NCBI GenBank assembly: GCA_949744025.1
Contig: CATJWA010000307.1
Span: 1 to 8,264, forward strand
Length of the DNA: 8,264 bases
Direction: 5' to 3'
Origin: an uncultured Eubacteriales bacterium
GTDB lineage: Bacteria > Bacillota > Clostridia > Oscillospirales > Oscillospiraceae
Made by a program: the position numbers and the translations under genes. Numbering within the stretch: the stretch's first letter is position 1; every line of letters starts with the position of its first letter. Shown piece by piece: positions 5,531 to 8,264 of the stretch. The notes under the pieces are model-generated. The model was not told where the DNA came from, made no database searches, and was given only the letters and a program-made list of their open reading frames with translations.

Positions 5531-6686
5531 GCTCGCTGTCTCCTTTCAGTTCATCTTGTTTCCCCGCCGCGGGCAGGGCTGTTTTGTGAGATGCGCTGTA
5601 GCGTCTTTTGCGCGCACGGTCTATCGCGCCCGTGGTCCATTCCGGCACATTGTCCGCGAGGTAGTCTTTGAGTCTGACGAGCAGTATCATCAGCGCGACA
5701 AAAGCACATACAAGCGGGCTCGCGCCGAATATTATCGCCAGCAGCATAAACAGCGCGCACCAGTCTCCCAAGCAGCGCGCGGCGTTTTCCCAATATGGGT
5801 ATATCACACTCGTGGTATGCATGGACCGTGTGCCGAACTGCTTTATTATACCAAATATTTCTCCGAATGTAAACCTGCCGCTGTTATTTATTATTTCTCC
5901 AGAGCCGATGGCAAAATTTTCTTTGATCAGTCCCTCGGCAAAGCCCTCCACCGGCTGGGGCATAACTATCTCATAGCAGTCCACCGGCGCGCCCTCCGAC
6001 TCCTCTCCCGAGGTCAGCGCGCTATAAGCCGAGTAGGACATATACATTCCCGCTCCGCCGTCGCCATAGGCCTTTTTGCTGGCGAAGTCCCCCTCACGCT
6101 CAACCACGCCGGCCACGACATATGGGATATTGTCTATTGTCACGGTCATGCCCTGCAAATTCGTGCCGCCGAACAGGCGCCAGGCCAGCTCCCTGTCGAG
6201 CAGCACACGGTCACCCATCAGGTCGTCCTCGCTTATGTAGCTGCCGCTGAGAAGCTTGAGCGGATGGAAGGAGAAATAATCCCCCCCAACCGCGATAACG
6301 GAGCACTCCGCGTTTCCATGGTCGCCGAAAACCTTCACCTTGCCGAAAGCGCTCCACGCGTCGTTGAACAGTGCGCCGTTCTCCGGCGCCTCAAGAGATG
6401 CCTCCGTCAGCTTCGCGCCGAGCTTGTAGCGGAACTCATAAATGTTGTTCAGGTTCAGGCTGTCGGACTCCGACATGAAGCAGGAAAGCTGCTCAAAGCG
6501 AAGCTCGCTCTCCCCCGTCCAGCGCTCGGCCGCGAATTGGCTTTGCAGCCGTCCGGGAAAGGAGAAGCAGACAGCTAAGCATATCGCCGAGAGAATGGCC
6601 AGCGCGGCGTTGGCTATTAAAATTATCAGGGTTATTTTTTTCAGCTTTATGCGGGAAGCAAATCTCCCCAGCTCAAATTTTTTCAT
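5472..6686 (-). CDS. Membrane protein with MacB-like extracytoplasmic domain and two membrane segments
   Basis: The 404-residue product begins with a basic stretch and a membrane segment at about 19-41. Residues 42-300 resemble the MacB periplasmic core domain of FtsX-type ABC permeases; the clearest part runs from YFSFHPLKLLSG (137-148) through DRVLLDRELAWRLFG (159-173) to IDNIPYVVAGVV (184-195). A second hydrophobic stretch at about 310-338 follows, then a hydrophilic basic tail probably in the cytoplasm. Typical MacB/FtsX permeases have four membrane segments, three of them after the core; here only one is left, so the permease bundle is missing. The start at 6686 has a weak AAAGG upstream and lies 17 bases after the adaptor gene, which implies joint expression. 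Residues from about 386 on are encoded inside the DUF362 gene. It likely works with the adaptor, but whether it transports anything is unknown. Confidence 0.75.
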   Translation of the reverse strand: MKKFELGRFASRIKLKKITLIILIANAALAILSAICLAVCFSFPGRLQSQFAAERWTGESELRFEQLSCFMSESDSLNLNNIYEFRYKLGAKLTEASLEAPENGALFNDAWSAFGKVKVFGDHGNAECSVIAVGGDYFSFHPLKLLSGSYISEDDLMGDRVLLDRELAWRLFGGTNLQGMTVTIDNIPYVVAGVVEREGDFASKKAYGDGGAGMYMSYSAYSALTSGEESEGAPVDCYEIVMPQPVEGFAEGLIKENFAIGSGEIINNSGRFTFGEIFGIIKQFGTRSMHTTSVIYPYWENAARCLGDWCALFMLLAIIFGASPLVCAFVALMILLVRLKDYLADNVPEWTTGAIDRARKRRYSASHKTALPAAGKQDELKGDSEHVEGLLHERAESGSGSTHV

Positions 6687-6703
6687 TACGCCGCGCCTTT
6701 CGC

Positions 6704-8264
6704 TTACTTTGTTTGCTGCTGTGTATCCTGCATACGCACCTGCTGGCCGTTTTCAATGGGCTTGGTGCTGGTGGTTATTACAAAGTCGCCGCGGTTCAGG
6801 CCGCCGGTTACGGCGGTGTTGGTGTCGTCGCTTGCAATCTTTGTCACGTCCACACGCGTGGCTATGTAGCGGTTGCCCAGCGGGCTGTTTTTCGCGGTTA
6901 TTACCAGCACGAAATCTCCGTTGGTGTCGCTGCGCAGCGCGCTGTTGGGCACGACAAAGTCGTACTCCTGACTCCTCTGTCCCACGGACACGGTCAAATC
7001 GGAGCCCACGTTCACGTCGCCGGTCACGTCGAAAGTTACGAGCTTGCTTGTCTGTGGGTTTTTCGGGTCGGTCTTTATGCTGGATACCGTGGCGGTAATC
7101 TCGCTTCCGTAGTAGTAGTTTGACACGGTGGCCGAGTCCCCTGTGTGTATAAGCCGCGCCTGCTCGTTAGTCACGGAAAAGCTCATGGTGTATCCCATGT
7201 CGGGCAGCTCTATCGTGGCAAGGGGGGTGTCCGGAGTGGTCTTGTTGCCGGCTGTTATGCTTATGCTCTCGATTATTCCCGGCACCTCGGCCTTTATTTC
7301 CTTGTCGGTAGTGTCGTCGCGCAGCTCGTTGACCTTCTGCTGGGCCTTTCCAAGCTGAGCGGCGAGGTCCTGAAGGTCCAGCCTTTCAAGCTGGGCGTTC
7401 TTATTGTCGGTTTTCTGCTGCTCGGAAAGAGCGAAAACAAGGTCCTCCAAAGTGGTCTGGCAAGTTTTCGCGTTCTCCACCGCGGCATCGTACTCCGTTT
7501 TCTTTTCCTTCGCCTTCGTCAGGCGTTCTTCCGCCTCGGCCTGCTGCTCCTCGGCGGCCTTGAGCTCGTCCTGCGCCTTTTTCAGGTCGCGCGAGGCGCT
7601 GTTGTACTCGCCTGAGTTGTCGTCCGACAGCGCGCGGTTATAGGCTGATTTTGCGCTGTCATACTCGGACTTAGCCTTGTCTACCGCATCCTTGCAGGCG
7701 GTTATCTCGTCATAAGCTTTTTTGTATTTCTTGGCCTCGTCCGACATTGTATCGTCCTTATCGCCCGGTTCTGATGCAGGCGGGTCTGCAATCGGGTCAG
7801 CGCCCTGCTCGGCTGCCGATTCCTCCGGTGCAGGTCCGTCCCCGTCCGGAATCATCTCAGCACCAATCGCTGCTTGTGACAGTGTCATCCCCTCGTTCAC
7901 AATCTTATCAACGATGTACGGCATGTAAACGGAAAGCTTACCTTCAATATAGCTTTTCTGCTCCTTTTCGCTTTTATCTTCGTATTTTTCCTTAAACTCG
8001 TCTGATTCTCTTATAGCCCTTTCGGCCGCCGCCTCAATCTCCTCATATTCCGCGCCATAGATAAGCATCGCGCTCTCCAGCTCATCCTTCGCCGCGTCCC
8101 ACGCGGCCTTTTTCGCGTTCATCGCGCTTTTGAGGCTTCGCAGCGTCGCGTCGTCGGTATCGACCTTTCCGCCTATGTCGTCAAGCTCCTCCTGCGCGCG
8201 GTCCACCTTTTTCTGCGCGTCCTTTACCTTCTCCTTTGCCACGGTCACGCCTGTTTCGGCCATG
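6704..8264 (-). CDS. HlyD/MacA-family membrane-fusion adaptor, 5' end outside the window
   Basis: At least 519 residues are visible. The Met at 8263 is probably internal, because the visible protein starts in a coiled coil and lacks the membrane anchor and first half of the lipoyl domain that normally precede it; numbering here starts at that Met. Residues 1-130 and 174-318 are long Lys/Glu/Ala-rich helices forming a coiled-coil hairpin. Between them is an acidic, Pro/Ala-rich linker (about 136-173). The second lipoyl half (325-352, with VPGIIESISITAGN) follows, then a beta-barrel (about 355-430) and a membrane-proximal domain (435-510, with VVPNSALR and GLNRGDFVITT). Adaptors of this class sit outside the membrane and link an ABC or similar transporter to the outside; in Gram-positives they pair with MacB-like permeases, as here. 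The exact partner and substrate are unknown. Confidence 0.85.
   Translation of the reverse strand, partial: MAETGVTVAKEKVKDAQKKVDRAQEELDDIGGKVDTDDATLRSLKSAMNAKKAAWDAAKDELESAMLIYGAEYEEIEAAAERAIRESDEFKEKYEDKSEKEQKSYIEGKLSVYMPYIVDKIVNEGMTLSQAAIGAEMIPDGDGPAPEESAAEQGADPIADPPASEPGDKDDTMSDEAKKYKKAYDEITACKDAVDKAKSEYDSAKSAYNRALSDDNSGEYNSASRDLKKAQDELKAAEEQQAEAEERLTKAKEKKTEYDAAVENAKTCQTTLEDLVFALSEQQKTDNKNAQLERLDLQDLAAQLGKAQQKVNELRDDTTDKEIKAEVPGIIESISITAGNKTTPDTPLATIELPDMGYTMSFSVTNEQARLIHTGDSATVSNYYYGSEITATVSSIKTDPKNPQTSKLVTFDVTGDVNVGSDLTVSVGQRSQEYDFVVPNSALRSDTNGDFVLVITAKNSPLGNRYIATRVDVTKIASDDTNTAVTGGLNRGDFVITTSTKPIENGQQVRMQDTQQQTK

Noticed and set aside
5529..6578. Long plus-strand open frame of 349 codons opposite the MacB-like gene
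   Set aside because: It is rich in Arg, His and Ala without recognisable motifs, has no good ribosome binding site, and lies fully antisense to a gene with clear domain and membrane structure. High GC makes such frames common.
8261..8263. Met at the right edge as the true start of the adaptor
   Set aside because: The protein would begin in mid coiled coil without signal/anchor or first lipoyl half, so the gene almost surely continues beyond the window.

Overview
The window looks like a chromosomal segment of a moderately GC-rich, Gram-positive-type anaerobe, most likely of the Clostridia (Oscillospirales or a related gut lineage). The evidence is a DUF1540 protein, a lepB-rbgA-rnhB-yraN block of the order usual in Firmicutes, strong GGAGG-type ribosome binding sites, and a short DUF362 protein and a HlyD/MacB-like pair of types I recall from gut Clostridia. 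The assignment rests on gene content and recalled family resemblance, not on a search.

Layout. At the left end a small cysteine-rich DUF1540 gene (90-272) lies on the plus strand. All other genes lie on the minus strand. DUF1540 converges on thrC, and about 170 bases between the two stop codons hold two strong hairpins; the first is a symmetrical, probably two-way terminator. From right to left in the middle (4459 down to 443) runs a compact five-gene operon: lepB (signal peptidase I), rbgA/ylqF (50S assembly GTPase), rnhB (RNase HII), yraN (UPF0102 nuclease-like) and thrC (threonine synthase). Genes are separated by 9 or 2 bases or overlap by 1 or 4, so translational coupling is likely. A good sigma-A-type promoter (TTGCCT, 18 bases, TATAAT) lies before lepB, framed by a 7-base inverted repeat. 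Just upstream of it a classic intrinsic terminator closes the next transcription unit.

That second unit (8264 down to 4673) enters from beyond the right edge. It holds the C-terminal part of a large HlyD/MacA-type membrane-fusion adaptor with an unusually long coiled-coil hairpin, a 404-residue protein with a MacB-like extracytoplasmic domain but only two membrane segments, and a DUF362 protein without ferredoxin clusters. The membrane protein gene overlaps the DUF362 gene by 59 bases. No ATPase is visible, so the adaptor/MacB-like pair is either part of a larger exporter locus to the right or a cell-envelope complex of its own.

Most of the window is ordinary housekeeping. The less understood part is the right-hand unit. 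No RNA genes, CRISPR arrays, insertion sequences or phage genes were seen.
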